DNA of 64,000 nucleotides, taken from the NCBI GenBank assembly GCA_964527775.1, contig CAZGQS010000011.1, positions 1-64,000 of the forward strand, read 5' to 3'. Source of the stretch: VMCP01 sp964527775 (GTDB taxonomy: Bacteria > Bacteroidota > Bacteroidia > NS11-12g > UBA955). Shown here piece after piece: positions 50,643 to 59,100 of the stretch. Both the position numbers and the translations under genes were made by a program. A model generated the notes under the pieces. The model worked only from the letters and a program-made list of their open reading frames with translations, searched no databases and had not been told where the DNA came from. The first letter of the stretch is position 1. Every line of letters starts with the position of its first letter.

Positions 50643-51092
50643 ATGGAAGAGGGTTCGGGCGGTAAAATATCCCCCGAAAAAAAAATCTGTGTAGAAGGGA
50701 AGGAGTATGTTTGGAGCAGTGAGTTCGACAAAATTAGGGTGGTTAGAGAAGGTGTACCTTATGGTTCTGTGGAGGTTCTGAGCAAACGTATGGGTAGGCC
50801 CGTAAAAGCGTTGCTCGAAATTTTAGGACTGCCACAGACCACTTATAACAAGAAAAAACTGGAGAATTCGAAGTTTGATAGTCGCGAAACTGAGCTGCTC
50901 CTGCGAATGGTGGAGATCATCGATCAAGGGGTGTTCGTGTTCAACGGCGAAGAAGAAAAGTTTCTGAGGTGGCTGGGAAAACCCAATTTGTCGCTCGGCG
51001 GTTTAGAGCCTAATCAATTGTTTGACACCATTGTGGGGTTGGATCAAGTGGAAGGTGCATTGCTCCGTATTGATTCTGGAAGTCTTGCCTGA
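50643..51092 (+). CDS. Antitoxin of the Xre-MbcA-ParS (DUF2384) family
   Basis: A 149-residue protein: an N-terminal helix-turn-helix-like part (about 40-85, VEVLSKRMGRPVKALLEILGLPQTTYNKKK) and a C-terminal DUF2384 toxin-binding domain (about 90-149, ETELLLRMVEIIDQGVFVFNGEEEKFLRWLGKPNLSLGG, then PNQLFDT and GLDQVEGALLRID). It should bind and neutralise the RES toxin encoded next and repress the operon. ATG 50643 gives the expected family length; a TTG at 50598 would add 15 unlikely residues. Its stop overlaps the toxin start by 1 bp. Confidence 0.87.
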   Translation: MEEGSGGKISPEKKICVEGKEYVWSSEFDKIRVVREGVPYGSVEVLSKRMGRPVKALLEILGLPQTTYNKKKLENSKFDSRETELLLRMVEIIDQGVFVFNGEEEKFLRWLGKPNLSLGGLEPNQLFDTIVGLDQVEGALLRIDSGSLA

Positions 51093-51586
51093 TGAAGGTG
51101 TTTAGAATTGAACGTGAAATTTATTTGAATCAGACGTTGTCTGGGATGGGCGCTGCTAAAGCTACTTTCAATCGGTGGTATTCTCAATTTACCCCATTGA
51201 TTTATACTTCTACTGCTAGATCGTTGGCCCTCTTGGAGCTGGCTGTTCATCTTGATTTGAGCGCAGATTTGCCCACAGATAGATATTGGGTGGAGATTGA
51301 ATTTGATGATGATTTAGAGATTTTGGAGGTATCGGTGGATAAGCTTCCTTTGGGTTGGAATAATTTTCCGCCGTCCTTGAGGACTCAAATGCTGGGTGAT
51401 TGGTTTGTACGGCAAAATCAATATGCTGTAATGAAGGTGCCTAGTAGCATTGTGCCGCAGGAGTTTAATTATTTGATTCATCCCATGCACCCTGACATGG
51501 CGAAAATCAAGGTGGTAAAAACGGAACCGCTTACTTTTGATTCGATAATTTTTAATTCTACTTACAAAAAACACGTGAAATTGTAA
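51092..51586 (+). CDS. RES-domain toxin
   Basis: A 164-residue protein with the RES pattern: VFRIEREIYLNQTLSGMGAAKATFNRWYSQFTPLIYTSTARSLALLELAVHL, i.e. the conserved Arg, Glu and Ser that give the domain its name. Known RES toxins (MbcT and relatives) destroy NAD+ with ADP-ribosyltransferase-type chemistry and stop growth or abort phage infection. It forms a toxin-antitoxin pair with the DUF2384 gene (TGATG junction). Confidence 0.87.
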   Translation: MKVFRIEREIYLNQTLSGMGAAKATFNRWYSQFTPLIYTSTARSLALLELAVHLDLSADLPTDRYWVEIEFDDDLEILEVSVDKLPLGWNNFPPSLRTQMLGDWFVRQNQYAVMKVPSSIVPQEFNYLIHPMHPDMAKIKVVKTEPLTFDSIIFNSTYKKHVKL

Positions 51587-51656
51587 GTGGGAATTGAGTT
51601 AAAGTATTTTATATTAATATTATAGTCTATTTCTAGTGAAAATGGCCTCGAAAAAC

Positions 51657-52373
51657 TCATTTTGTCAAATTGACCGATAAACCCACACTCAAATTTAATC
51701 CATTGAAACTTTTAGGGTATGTATATGTTCTGTATTCTCCCAAAGAATTAAAATTGCTCGTGTTTTCAAATTCAAAATTTGAACTAATATATCTGGCATT
51801 TACAAGATAAGATAAATGATTTGATACACGGTATTTTAGCTGCCCTCCTAATTGAAGAGCTACACCTGCTGCATAATTCGAAGTGTAAACGCCCCAATAT
51901 CCAGAGTTGTATTCTTTAACAACCATTTCAGGGTCTTTCCCAAAAGAAATACCCAATTGAGCTCTTCCACTGAAATTGAACTTTTCATTGATCTCGAATT
52001 CTTTTTGAGCTCCTATTAAATAAGAAGCCATTGAGTATGCTTCAGACCTAATTGACCAATCTGCACCGGGTGTTGCAAGAGAAAGTTCCCTGTCGTATCC
52101 ATCAGCATCAAAAGAGTTACTTTGACTTACCACACTGCCAATTATGGCTAGATTACCTGATTTCAAATGATAAAGTAAATTAAGTTCACCCGAAAATCCA
52201 CCTCTTGCATATCCAGCATCATCGTTTTGTCCATTGTCGTCTCTAAAATCACCCAATGGAGTGCTTGTGCCAAAGGTATACTCGAACGAATAAATTCCAT
52301 TTTGAGCCATGGATTTCAATGGGAAAAATGCAACCAAAGAAAATAAAATCAATGCATTCAAATTGTTTTTCAT
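51657..52373 (-). CDS. Outer membrane beta-barrel protein
   Basis: A 238-residue protein with a signal peptide (to about SMAQ, residue 24) and eight or so amphipathic strands typical of small outer membrane barrels (YSFEYTFGTSTPLGDF, FSGELNLLYHLKSG, SYLVNARYISSNFEF, LNLSVGLSVNLTK). No specific function can be assigned. It stands alone, divergent from the MFS gene. Confidence 0.7.
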   Translation of the reverse strand: MKNNLNALILFSLVAFFPLKSMAQNGIYSFEYTFGTSTPLGDFRDDNGQNDDAGYARGGFSGELNLLYHLKSGNLAIIGSVVSQSNSFDADGYDRELSLATPGADWSIRSEAYSMASYLIGAQKEFEINEKFNFSGRAQLGISFGKDPEMVVKEYNSGYWGVYTSNYAAGVALQLGGQLKYRVSNHLSYLVNARYISSNFEFENTSNFNSLGEYRTYTYPKSFNGLNLSVGLSVNLTK

Positions 52374-52460
52374 GGGTCCGAAAATAAACCTTTTTTAACA
52401 TTTGTAAAAGGAATTCCATCCCCAGAAAATGAGCTTTGTAGGTGAATACTCGCCTGCATC

Positions 52461-53660
52461 ATGGATAATACAAAGCTCGGACTTAAACAGAACTGGAAAC
52501 AGTTCACCCTTTTGGTCATCATCAATGCTTTTGTGGGCGGAATGGTGGGTTTGGAGAGAAGCATTTTTCCGGAGTTCGCCTCGCTCTTTGGAGTGAAATC
52601 AGCCACCGCTATTTTATCGTTTATCACCGCGTTTGGACTGTCAAAGGCCGCTGCCAACTATTTCACAGGCAAATTAGCCAATATCTATGGGCGTAAAAAC
52701 TTGCTCGTTTTTGGATGGATTTTGGCTATCCCCATTCCGTTCATGCTCATCTATGCCACTCAATGGAGTTGGGTCATTGCAGCCAATGTGCTTTTGGGTG
52801 TAAGTCAAGGACTGACGTGGAGCTCCACTGTGGTGATGAAAATTGACTTGGTGGGCGATAAAAACCGAGGTTTAGCCATGGGAATCAACGAATTTGCTGG
52901 CTATTTAGCCGTAGGTGTTTTTGCTGTGCTAAGTGGTAGCATGGCCCAAAAATATGGAGTCACTCCTTACCCCTTTTACCTGGGCATTGTGATTTCTTTT
53001 TTGGGACTGATACTCTCGTTTTTCTGGGTGAAAGATACCCGAAGTTTTGTGCATCATGAAACGAAACAGTCATCTCAAGTGCTCAACCGTAAATCTGTTT
53101 TTTGGGATACTACCTTTAAAAATAAAACCCTCAGCGCCGTGACCCAAGCAGGTTTGGTCAATAACCTCAACGATGGCATGATTTGGGGTCTGTTGCCTAT
53201 TTTGTTGGTGAGCAAGGGCATGAACGCCGCCTCAATGAGTGTTGTTGTAGCAATTTATCCGACGGTTTGGGGACTTGCACAGTTGTTCACCGGAAAAATG
53301 TCAGATCATTTTTCGAAGAAATCGATGCTTTTTTGGGGGATGTTGATTCAGGGAATTGCCATTATTTTGATGCCAACTCTAAATGGGTTTTACCCATTGG
53401 CATCATTGTCTGTGATTTTGGGACTGGGAACGGCGTTGGTTTATCCCACGTTTTTGTCAACCATTGCACAAGTGACACACCCATTTCAAAGGGCTGAAAC
53501 CATAGGTGTTTTTAGGTTGTGGCGTGATCTAGGTTATGCCATAGGAGCCATCATTTCAGGAATAACCGCTGATTATCTAGGGTTGAATTGGGCTATTTAT
53601 TTGATTGGATTATTGACGGTGTTTTCGTCTGTGGTGGTGAAGTTTCGGTTTTCAAACTAG
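52461..53660 (+). CDS. Major facilitator superfamily transporter
   Basis: A 399-residue protein with 12 hydrophobic segments. The MFS loop motif between helices 2 and 3 is seen as GKLANIYGRKNLL, and its echo in the second half as GKMSDHFSKKSML. The substrate is unknown. Its 3' end overlaps the convergent thioredoxin-fold gene by 68 bp, a long antisense overlap. Confidence 0.85.
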   Translation: MDNTKLGLKQNWKQFTLLVIINAFVGGMVGLERSIFPEFASLFGVKSATAILSFITAFGLSKAAANYFTGKLANIYGRKNLLVFGWILAIPIPFMLIYATQWSWVIAANVLLGVSQGLTWSSTVVMKIDLVGDKNRGLAMGINEFAGYLAVGVFAVLSGSMAQKYGVTPYPFYLGIVISFLGLILSFFWVKDTRSFVHHETKQSSQVLNRKSVFWDTTFKNKTLSAVTQAGLVNNLNDGMIWGLLPILLVSKGMNAASMSVVVAIYPTVWGLAQLFTGKMSDHFSKKSMLFWGMLIQGIAIILMPTLNGFYPLASLSVILGLGTALVYPTFLSTIAQVTHPFQRAETIGVFRLWRDLGYAIGAIISGITADYLGLNWAIYLIGLLTVFSSVVVKFRFSN

Positions 53661-54957
53661 CCCCTTTTGCTGCCTGAATTTCCTTCAGTAATGCCTCCGA
53701 TTTCTTTGTGTCTTCCTTGGCGGTAGTGCCCAATTCGATGGATCTTACGGCGCTGGCTTCTGCTGAATTGTAATCTTTTAATTTGAATTCTAAGTTGGCT
53801 TTGGTGTTGTAAAAATTCGCCTCTGGAGCCATATCTAAGCTTTTGTTCGAATAGACCATGGCCTTTTTTAGAAATGCAACTTCATCGGTTTCCTTGAAAA
53901 GCGTCCAAGCTGTTTGATTGTAGTCTTGAGCCCTGGTGGCGTATTTTGAATTCGCTGTTTTTATGCAGTTTTCGTCAAATAACTGCACGTACGAAGCCCA
54001 ATCTTTTTGCGTTTTGTGCCAATTCATCCAGTTGGAATAATTCTGGAATTCTGGATATTCAGTCCACTTCAGCAATTCTTTGAGGTTATTCTCAAATTCG
54101 GTTTTGTTGCCTGCATTGATGGATTTATACACTTGACTGTCCCATATTTGTTCGGTGAAAGAACGGGTCAAATCATGTCCGAATAGAGAATCGAACTGCT
54201 CAACATGCTCCATCCATAGTTTTACATGGTCATTGTTGAAATTATACTGGCTCAAACATCCCACGGCAAACAACTGAAAAACATCGGTCAATTGGCTGTA
54301 TTTAGCTGAAAAACCGCTGGTGGTGGTATCCTTGAACATAGAATAATCTTTGCTGTTGATGAAGGGCGCGAACCAATCAGGGATGTTGCTGGGTCTGATT
54401 TTTGGAAAACCGGGACGGGCATATTTGCCCTTGAAGCCGTCTGTTTTGATGATGTTGTGGATAGAATCCATCTCTTTCAGCCACACTGCTTTTTCAGCAT
54501 AACCGCGGTAAGTGAACAACAGGTTCCCGTCCCCATTAAAGATCAAAAATGTAGGGAATCCGCTCACGCCGTAGTGAAAACGGAGGAGTCTTCCGAGGGA
54601 GTCTTGCTCCATTTCGAGCGAGTAACAGTCCATGAAAGACTGCATTTTTGTGCTAACCGAGCTGTCGCGGAAGGTCTTTTTATCCATCACTATGCACCAA
54701 TAACACCAATCGGTGTAGCAGTCAACGAAGAGCAATTTGTTGGCTTCTTTGGCTTTTTTGAGGGATAATTCCCAGCTATTTAACTTCGGGAAGAAAGTCT
54801 CTATTTTGGGGAACGCTGGCTTGGCCGGTTTGTTGGTGTTTTGGGCTCCGCCCGACAAGAACAGCCCGAAAAGAGCTAAAAAGAGTAGGGGTGTTTTTAC
54901 ATAAATAGGTCCATGTTTTTTGCCTAAATTCGTGCTAAATGAAAATCTTGAAATCAC
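53593..54957 (-). CDS. Exported thioredoxin-fold protein with TPR-like C terminus
   Basis: A protein of up to 454 residues. A signal-like hydrophobic stretch lies at about 21-38 (TPLLFLALFGLFLSGGAQ). A thioredoxin-like domain follows (about 58-175) with the redox motif WCYWC and GFPTFLIF (cis-Pro region). The C-terminal part (about 330-430) is helical with TPR-like spacing (KKAMVYSNKSLDMAPEANFYNTKANLEFKL). It probably acts as a periplasmic thiol-disulphide protein. The start is uncertain: GTG 54957 opens the frame, but it overlaps a small ORF on the other strand, and no ATG is near the signal. Confidence 0.78.
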   Translation of the reverse strand: MISRFSFSTNLGKKHGPIYVKTPLLFLALFGLFLSGGAQNTNKPAKPAFPKIETFFPKLNSWELSLKKAKEANKLLFVDCYTDWCYWCIVMDKKTFRDSSVSTKMQSFMDCYSLEMEQDSLGRLLRFHYGVSGFPTFLIFNGDGNLLFTYRGYAEKAVWLKEMDSIHNIIKTDGFKGKYARPGFPKIRPSNIPDWFAPFINSKDYSMFKDTTTSGFSAKYSQLTDVFQLFAVGCLSQYNFNNDHVKLWMEHVEQFDSLFGHDLTRSFTEQIWDSQVYKSINAGNKTEFENNLKELLKWTEYPEFQNYSNWMNWHKTQKDWASYVQLFDENCIKTANSKYATRAQDYNQTAWTLFKETDEVAFLKKAMVYSNKSLDMAPEANFYNTKANLEFKLKDYNSAEASAVRSIELGTTAKEDTKKSEALLKEIQAAKGASLKTETSPPQTKTPSIIQSNK

Positions 54958-55106
54958 TTAACAATAGTAATCTTATTCCCAAAGATTTACAAATCATTAA
55001 ATCACAACTAGATCAAAAGATTTTCTTCAAGGAATTAATGAACCCAGGAAAACCCAATCAAGCGCTTTTGAATGCTGTGAAGGAGTATAAAAAGTTATTT
55101 GGCTAA
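54939..55106 (+). CDS. Small hypothetical protein (55 residues)
   Basis: A short open frame, ATG 54939 to TAA 55106, encoding a helical, lysine-rich peptide (MKILKSLNNSNLIPKDLQ...NAVKEYKKLFG). TAAATTCG at 54925-54932 is one base off the -7 consensus and sits 6 bases before the ATG. The next gene starts 5 bp after its stop, which suggests a shared transcript. I recognise no family. It is supported by position and promoter only. Confidence 0.45.
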   Translation: MKILKSLNNSNLIPKDLQIIKSQLDQKIFFKELMNPGKPNQALLNAVKEYKKLFG

Positions 55107-55111
55107 AATCC

Positions 55112-55906
55112 ATGATGGACTTCCTTCAACAACTCAAATTTCGGAATGAACCGCTATTTTATTTCGGATGGATCTGCTTTGTCAGCGCCTTCATTTTTTT
55201 AGTCCTCGCAAGAACCACAAACACCCAAGTTTATGGCGTGAATGCATGGTATAAGCCCTTCAAGTTTGCAGCTTCTACCGTCACCTTTGCCTGGGCCATG
55301 GCTTGGTACTGCCATTATTTACCCAGTTTCAATATCAAGATGTTCAATGCATCTGTCATTGTGTTGCTGGGCTTTGAAATTGTGTACATTGCTTTGCAAG
55401 CTTCTCGCGGACAATTGTCTCATTACAACATGAGTACCCCATTTTATTCAGTGATGTATAGCCTGATGGCACTTGCCGCATCGCTGGTGACCATCTATAC
55501 CGCTTATGTGGGGGTGCTCTTTTTTAGAGGGACTTTCCCAGATTTATCAACCCATTACCTCTGGGCCATCAGATTGGGAATATTGATTTTTGTGATTTTT
55601 TCTTTCCAAGGATTTGCCATGGGGTCACGACTCAATCACAGCGTGGGTGCTTTAAACGATAATTCAAATTGGTTTATCCTGGGTTGGAGCAAAACAGTTG
55701 GCGATTTGCGCGTGGCACATTTCATAGGAATGCACGCATTACAGGTCTTACCCTTACTTTCATTTTATGTTTTGCGAAACACTAAAATGACAATATTTGT
55801 TTCCCTTCTTTACGGAATTTTAGCCCTGCTCACCCTCATTCAAGCTTTCAAAGGAAAGCCATTGAAGTCAATGTCATTGAACTCAGAAACGAAAATAACC
55901 TTGTAA
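55112..55906 (+). CDS. Conserved polytopic membrane protein of unknown function
   Basis: A 264-residue protein with about seven hydrophobic helices. Conserved-looking loops include YGVNAWYKPFKFAAS, ASRGQLSHYN, GSRLNHSVG and DLRVAHFIGMHALQVLP, with several buried histidines (HY, NHS, AHFIGMH) that could bind haem or metal (inference). I recall similar proteins in other Bacteroidota, annotated only as hypothetical. Its stop codon lies in the first of three 33-bp direct repeats. Confidence 0.7.
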   Translation: MMDFLQQLKFRNEPLFYFGWICFVSAFIFLVLARTTNTQVYGVNAWYKPFKFAASTVTFAWAMAWYCHYLPSFNIKMFNASVIVLLGFEIVYIALQASRGQLSHYNMSTPFYSVMYSLMALAASLVTIYTAYVGVLFFRGTFPDLSTHYLWAIRLGILIFVIFSFQGFAMGSRLNHSVGALNDNSNWFILGWSKTVGDLRVAHFIGMHALQVLPLLSFYVLRNTKMTIFVSLLYGILALLTLIQAFKGKPLKSMSLNSETKITL

Positions 55907-55999
55907 AAAGTCAATTTTAAACCTAAAACATGTTTGTATTTTATCAATTTAAACATCAAAACATATTTGTAAAAAGTTGATTTGTATTTATATTTGCAT
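55901..55999 (+). repeat. Three tandem 33-bp direct repeats before the second AAA_14 gene
   Basis: Units start at 55901, 55934 and 55967, each with TTGTA followed by an AT-rich 33-bp period. Units 1 and 2 share most positions, including AAAACAT near the end; unit 3 matches in its first half. Unit 1 contains the stop codon of the gene before, and unit 3 contains the -7 element (TATATTTG at 55989-55996). The 33-bp spacing is three helical turns, as for operators or iterons bound on one face. Confidence 0.65.
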
Positions 56000-56016
56000 G
56001 GTAATGAGTGTTTTAT

Positions 56017-57339
56017 ATGTATATTGAAAGGGCCATTGATAGCGACTTGGTGCAGTGGATGGATTCCGACAGTAGAAAGCCTCTGTTGATTCGTGGAGCG
56101 AGGCAGGTCGGGAAGTCATCGGCGGTGAGGCATTTTGCAGAGAATTTCAAGTATTTTTTGGAAGTTAATTTCGATGAGGAACCCGCAATCAGGTTTTTAT
56201 TTGATCAATCTCTTACTATTGAAGAACTAATTATCCAACTTGCAGTACTTAAACAAACGCCCATTGTTGAAGGGGAAACCTTAATCTTTTTTGACGAGAT
56301 CCAGGCAAGTGTTCCTGCTATTTCCAGTTTGCGTTATTTTTACGAACGAAAACCTAAATTACATGTCATCGCAGCGGGCTCATTGCTAGAGTTTGCTCTA
56401 TCAGATCTTCCGTCATTTGGCGTGGGAAGGGTTCGGTCACTTTTTATGTATCCGTTTTCTTTCAACGAATTTTTGAAGGCTCTCAATGAGGGTCCGTTGT
56501 TGGAGCAAGTAAAAACATCCCCCGAAAATCAACCCATAAATCCAGTTTTACATACCAAACTAAATCAGTATTTGAAGAAATTCTTCATTGTTGGTGGCAT
56601 GCCAGAAGCGGTGAGAGCCTACGTTATTGGTAAAGATTTACTGGAAGTGCAAAGAATTTTGAATGATTTGGTGATTTCCATCCAAGCTGATTTCATGAAG
56701 TACAACTCACGTATTCCTGTTAGTAGGATTCAAACAGTATTTGAATCAGTGGTCAAACAAATGGGTTCAAAATACAAATATGCTAATGCGATGAGCGATT
56801 TAAATGCAGCTCAAGTTAAACAAGTCTTGGAGATGTTGGAGTTGGCAGGATTGGTGCATCCCGTTACACATTCTTCGTGCAACGGAATCCCGTTGGGAGC
56901 TGAATCTAATCCCAAGAAACGCAAATTCCTCATTTTTGATCTTGGTATTTTTCAGCGACTGTTGGGCTTGGATATAGCTGCACTGCTCATTTATGATGAC
57001 TTTCAAGTAATCAATAACGGTCCCATTGCCGAGCTGTTTGTTGGACTAGAATTGATAAAAAATACATCTAGTTACGAAAAAATAAATCTGCATTATTGGC
57101 ACCGAGAAGAAAAAAGCAGTCAAGCAGAAGTAGATTATGTGATTCAACATAAAAGTGAGATTGTTCCTATAGAAGTTAAAGCAGGAAGTGTGGGCAAAAT
57201 GAAAAGTTTGCATCTGTTTTTAAAGGAAAAACAAGTAAAACAAGGGGTGCGTTGTTCCTTGGAAAATTTCAGCAGTTATGAGCAAATCAAAACGGTTCCT
57301 TTGTATGCAATCAGTAGGTTGGTGAAATCAAATGAATGA
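56017..57339 (+). CDS. AAA_14 / DUF4143 family ATPase, copy 2
   Basis: A 440-residue protein with Walker A GARQVGKS (27-34), Walker B LIFFDEIQ (89-96), the AGSLLEFAL segment, MYPFSFNEFL, and a C-terminal DUF4143 domain ending in a nuclease-like strand set (EVDYVIQHKSEIVPIEVKAG). It belongs to another branch of the same family as the gene at 41055. The role is unknown; these ATPases often show patchy distribution. ATG 56017 follows the -7 element; a GTG at 56008 is possible. Confidence 0.88.
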   Translation: MYIERAIDSDLVQWMDSDSRKPLLIRGARQVGKSSAVRHFAENFKYFLEVNFDEEPAIRFLFDQSLTIEELIIQLAVLKQTPIVEGETLIFFDEIQASVPAISSLRYFYERKPKLHVIAAGSLLEFALSDLPSFGVGRVRSLFMYPFSFNEFLKALNEGPLLEQVKTSPENQPINPVLHTKLNQYLKKFFIVGGMPEAVRAYVIGKDLLEVQRILNDLVISIQADFMKYNSRIPVSRIQTVFESVVKQMGSKYKYANAMSDLNAAQVKQVLEMLELAGLVHPVTHSSCNGIPLGAESNPKKRKFLIFDLGIFQRLLGLDIAALLIYDDFQVINNGPIAELFVGLELIKNTSSYEKINLHYWHREEKSSQAEVDYVIQHKSEIVPIEVKAGSVGKMKSLHLFLKEKQVKQGVRCSLENFSSYEQIKTVPLYAISRLVKSNE

Positions 57340-57385
57340 TTCTTTTTTAACAAGATAAATTCAACAAATCTCTTGAATTTAACTC

Positions 57386-57393
57386 TAATTTTG
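57386..57393 (+). promoter_or_regulatory. -7 promoter element TAATTTTG
   Basis: A perfect TAnnTTTG match 32 bases before the TTG start of the methyltransferase gene. Confidence 0.45.
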
Positions 57394-57425
57394 TGTAGCT
57401 CACACATTACATAAATCAAACCATA

Positions 57426-58355
57426 TTGAATTGCTCTGTCTGTCATTCCCCTAACAATAAGCCCTACATCCAAACCGGCCCCATGATGGTGGATGGTGAT
57501 AAAAGCAAGAAATATAACTTCTTGAAATGCCTCAACTGTGAGACCATTTTTTTGAAAAATCCGTTGAACGAATCTGATTTGGGTGAATTTTATCCCAGTG
57601 ATTATCTTCCTTATCGTGGTGAATGGGCCTGGGGAAAATATTACCGAATGGTTCAAAAGCAAGACCTAAAACTCAATACACAACGAGTTAAACTGGTGGC
57701 TAAACACCTGTCTCTGAAAGAACATCCCCGGAAAATAAAAATATTGGATGTTGGCTGCGGTAAGCCCGATTTTCTGCATCAATTCAATCAAATGATTGAT
57801 TCTGATTGCTTCGGGGTGGATTTTAAGGAGGCTCAATGGAATGATTCCAAGTACTCAAAACTACACTTGACCGAAGGTGATTGGACCCAACACAAGCCTT
57901 CAGAACAGTACGATGCTATCACCGCTTGGCACTATCTGGAACACGATTATCATCCCACCAAAACCATCGAAAAGTGCTTTGAATTGCTGAAGCCCGGCGG
58001 AGTTTTAGTCATTGAGGTGCCCATGTATCAAGGACTTTTGGCCAAAATTCAAAAACAATATTGGCAAGGTTGGCACACCCCTCGACACATCAATTTATTC
58101 AGTTTTAAATCGTGGAATATTCTTTTTCCTAGCTCTGATTGGACCATTTTAGATCATTACAAGTACGGCACACTTGACCCGTTTATTCTTTGGTGGCTCG
58201 GCAGAGCTGAAAAGAAAAATCTCCCTTGGAAAGCCGATTTTGAGGGTCGATTTTTGGGTTTGGCGCTCTTGAAAGGGCTCACATGGCCGTTTTTTGCCCT
58301 TGAGAAGGTGCTTCCTTTAGGAATTCAAACCGTTGTAGTTCAAAAATGCAAGTAA
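57426..58355 (+). CDS. Class I SAM-dependent methyltransferase with N-terminal zinc ribbon
   Basis: A 309-residue protein. The N terminus has CSVC (3-6) and CLNC (35-38), a zinc-ribbon pattern found in sugar and small-molecule C-methyltransferases. Residues about 100-215 form the methyltransferase core: ILDVGCGKPDFLHQF (motif I), DAITAWHYLEHDYHP and LLKPGGVLVIEVP. The start is a TTG at 57426; it is preferred because it keeps the first zinc Cys pair. The substrate is unknown. The next gene overlaps by 10 bp. Confidence 0.82.
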   Translation: MNCSVCHSPNNKPYIQTGPMMVDGDKSKKYNFLKCLNCETIFLKNPLNESDLGEFYPSDYLPYRGEWAWGKYYRMVQKQDLKLNTQRVKLVAKHLSLKEHPRKIKILDVGCGKPDFLHQFNQMIDSDCFGVDFKEAQWNDSKYSKLHLTEGDWTQHKPSEQYDAITAWHYLEHDYHPTKTIEKCFELLKPGGVLVIEVPMYQGLLAKIQKQYWQGWHTPRHINLFSFKSWNILFPSSDWTILDHYKYGTLDPFILWWLGRAEKKNLPWKADFEGRFLGLALLKGLTWPFFALEKVLPLGIQTVVVQKCK

Positions 58356-59014
58356 CCACGGTCATACTGTTCGATTTGAAAGGCAGCTTCAATCAATTTT
58401 GGGGATTCGCACAAGTTCCTTTGGCGGGATTTTTAACCCGTAAAATTCCTGGACTCACCTTTTTTAAATCGATGGGGTCTGGAAGTGCAGGTGGCTTCGG
58501 GGCGTGGCCCAGTTTTAGCAAATATGCTTGGTTGATGGTTTGGGAAGATCAATCTCAGGCGGATGCATTTTTTGCGAAAAATACCTATTTCAAGAACTAC
58601 CAAAAGCGCTGTTCAAGCACCCAGGTTTTGTATCTCCGAAACATCATGTCGCACGGAAAATGGTCTGGGGTAAATCCATTTTTGGCTAATGGAAGTCCTT
58701 CGGAGGACGCTAAAGTAGTGGTTCTCACCAGGGCGCGCATCAGGTTTTATAAACTTTGGGATTTCTGGCAAAAAGTGGGAACTACAGCCAAAGATTTGTA
58801 CCAATTCGATGAGTTGGAGTTCGCCATTGGGGTGGGGGAATTGCCCTTGATTCAGCAGGCTACGGTCAGCATTTGGACCAACATGGATGCCGTGAAACGC
58901 TATGCCTACCAGCACGAAGCCCACAAAAATGTGATTCAACTGACCCGCAAAAACAATTGGTACAGCGAAGAGTTGTTTGCCCGATTTTACCTTGAAAGAA
59001 AAGAAGCATTATGA
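58346..59014 (+). CDS. CrtA-like (spheroidene monooxygenase family) protein
   Basis: A 222-residue protein similar in pattern to the spheroidene monooxygenase CrtA group: LTRKIPGLTFFKSMGSGSAGGF in the first half, VVVLTRARIRFYKLWDFWQKV in the middle and MDAVKRYAYQHEAHKNVIQLTRKNNWYSEELFARF at the end (dimeric alpha/beta-barrel features). Non-photosynthetic bacteria have such homologues with unknown substrates. It overlaps the methyltransferase gene by 10 bp and the remnant gene after it by 4 bp (ATGA), so it was part of an operon. Confidence 0.75.
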   Translation: MQVTTVILFDLKGSFNQFWGFAQVPLAGFLTRKIPGLTFFKSMGSGSAGGFGAWPSFSKYAWLMVWEDQSQADAFFAKNTYFKNYQKRCSSTQVLYLRNIMSHGKWSGVNPFLANGSPSEDAKVVVLTRARIRFYKLWDFWQKVGTTAKDLYQFDELEFAIGVGELPLIQQATVSIWTNMDAVKRYAYQHEAHKNVIQLTRKNNWYSEELFARFYLERKEAL

Positions 59015-59100
59015 AAACCTTCCTCACCGCCCGATGGGAAAATCTCATCATGGCCGATGGCTCTTCCATCAGCGTTGACTGGAAGCGGAAGCGGTTGTAG
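59011..59100 (+). pseudogene. Remnant of a DUF2071 (YqjF-like) gene
   Basis: The frame MKTFLTARWENLIMAD matches the N terminus of DUF2071/YqjF proteins (usually about 240 residues, starting MKxFLTAxWxNLxMxNY). After residue 16 the similarity ends; 13 unrelated residues and a stop follow, and only 12 bases remain before the stop codon of the convergent fic gene. The bulk of the gene has therefore been lost. The ATGA overlap with the CrtA-like gene shows that it used to be the next gene of that operon. Confidence 0.65.
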
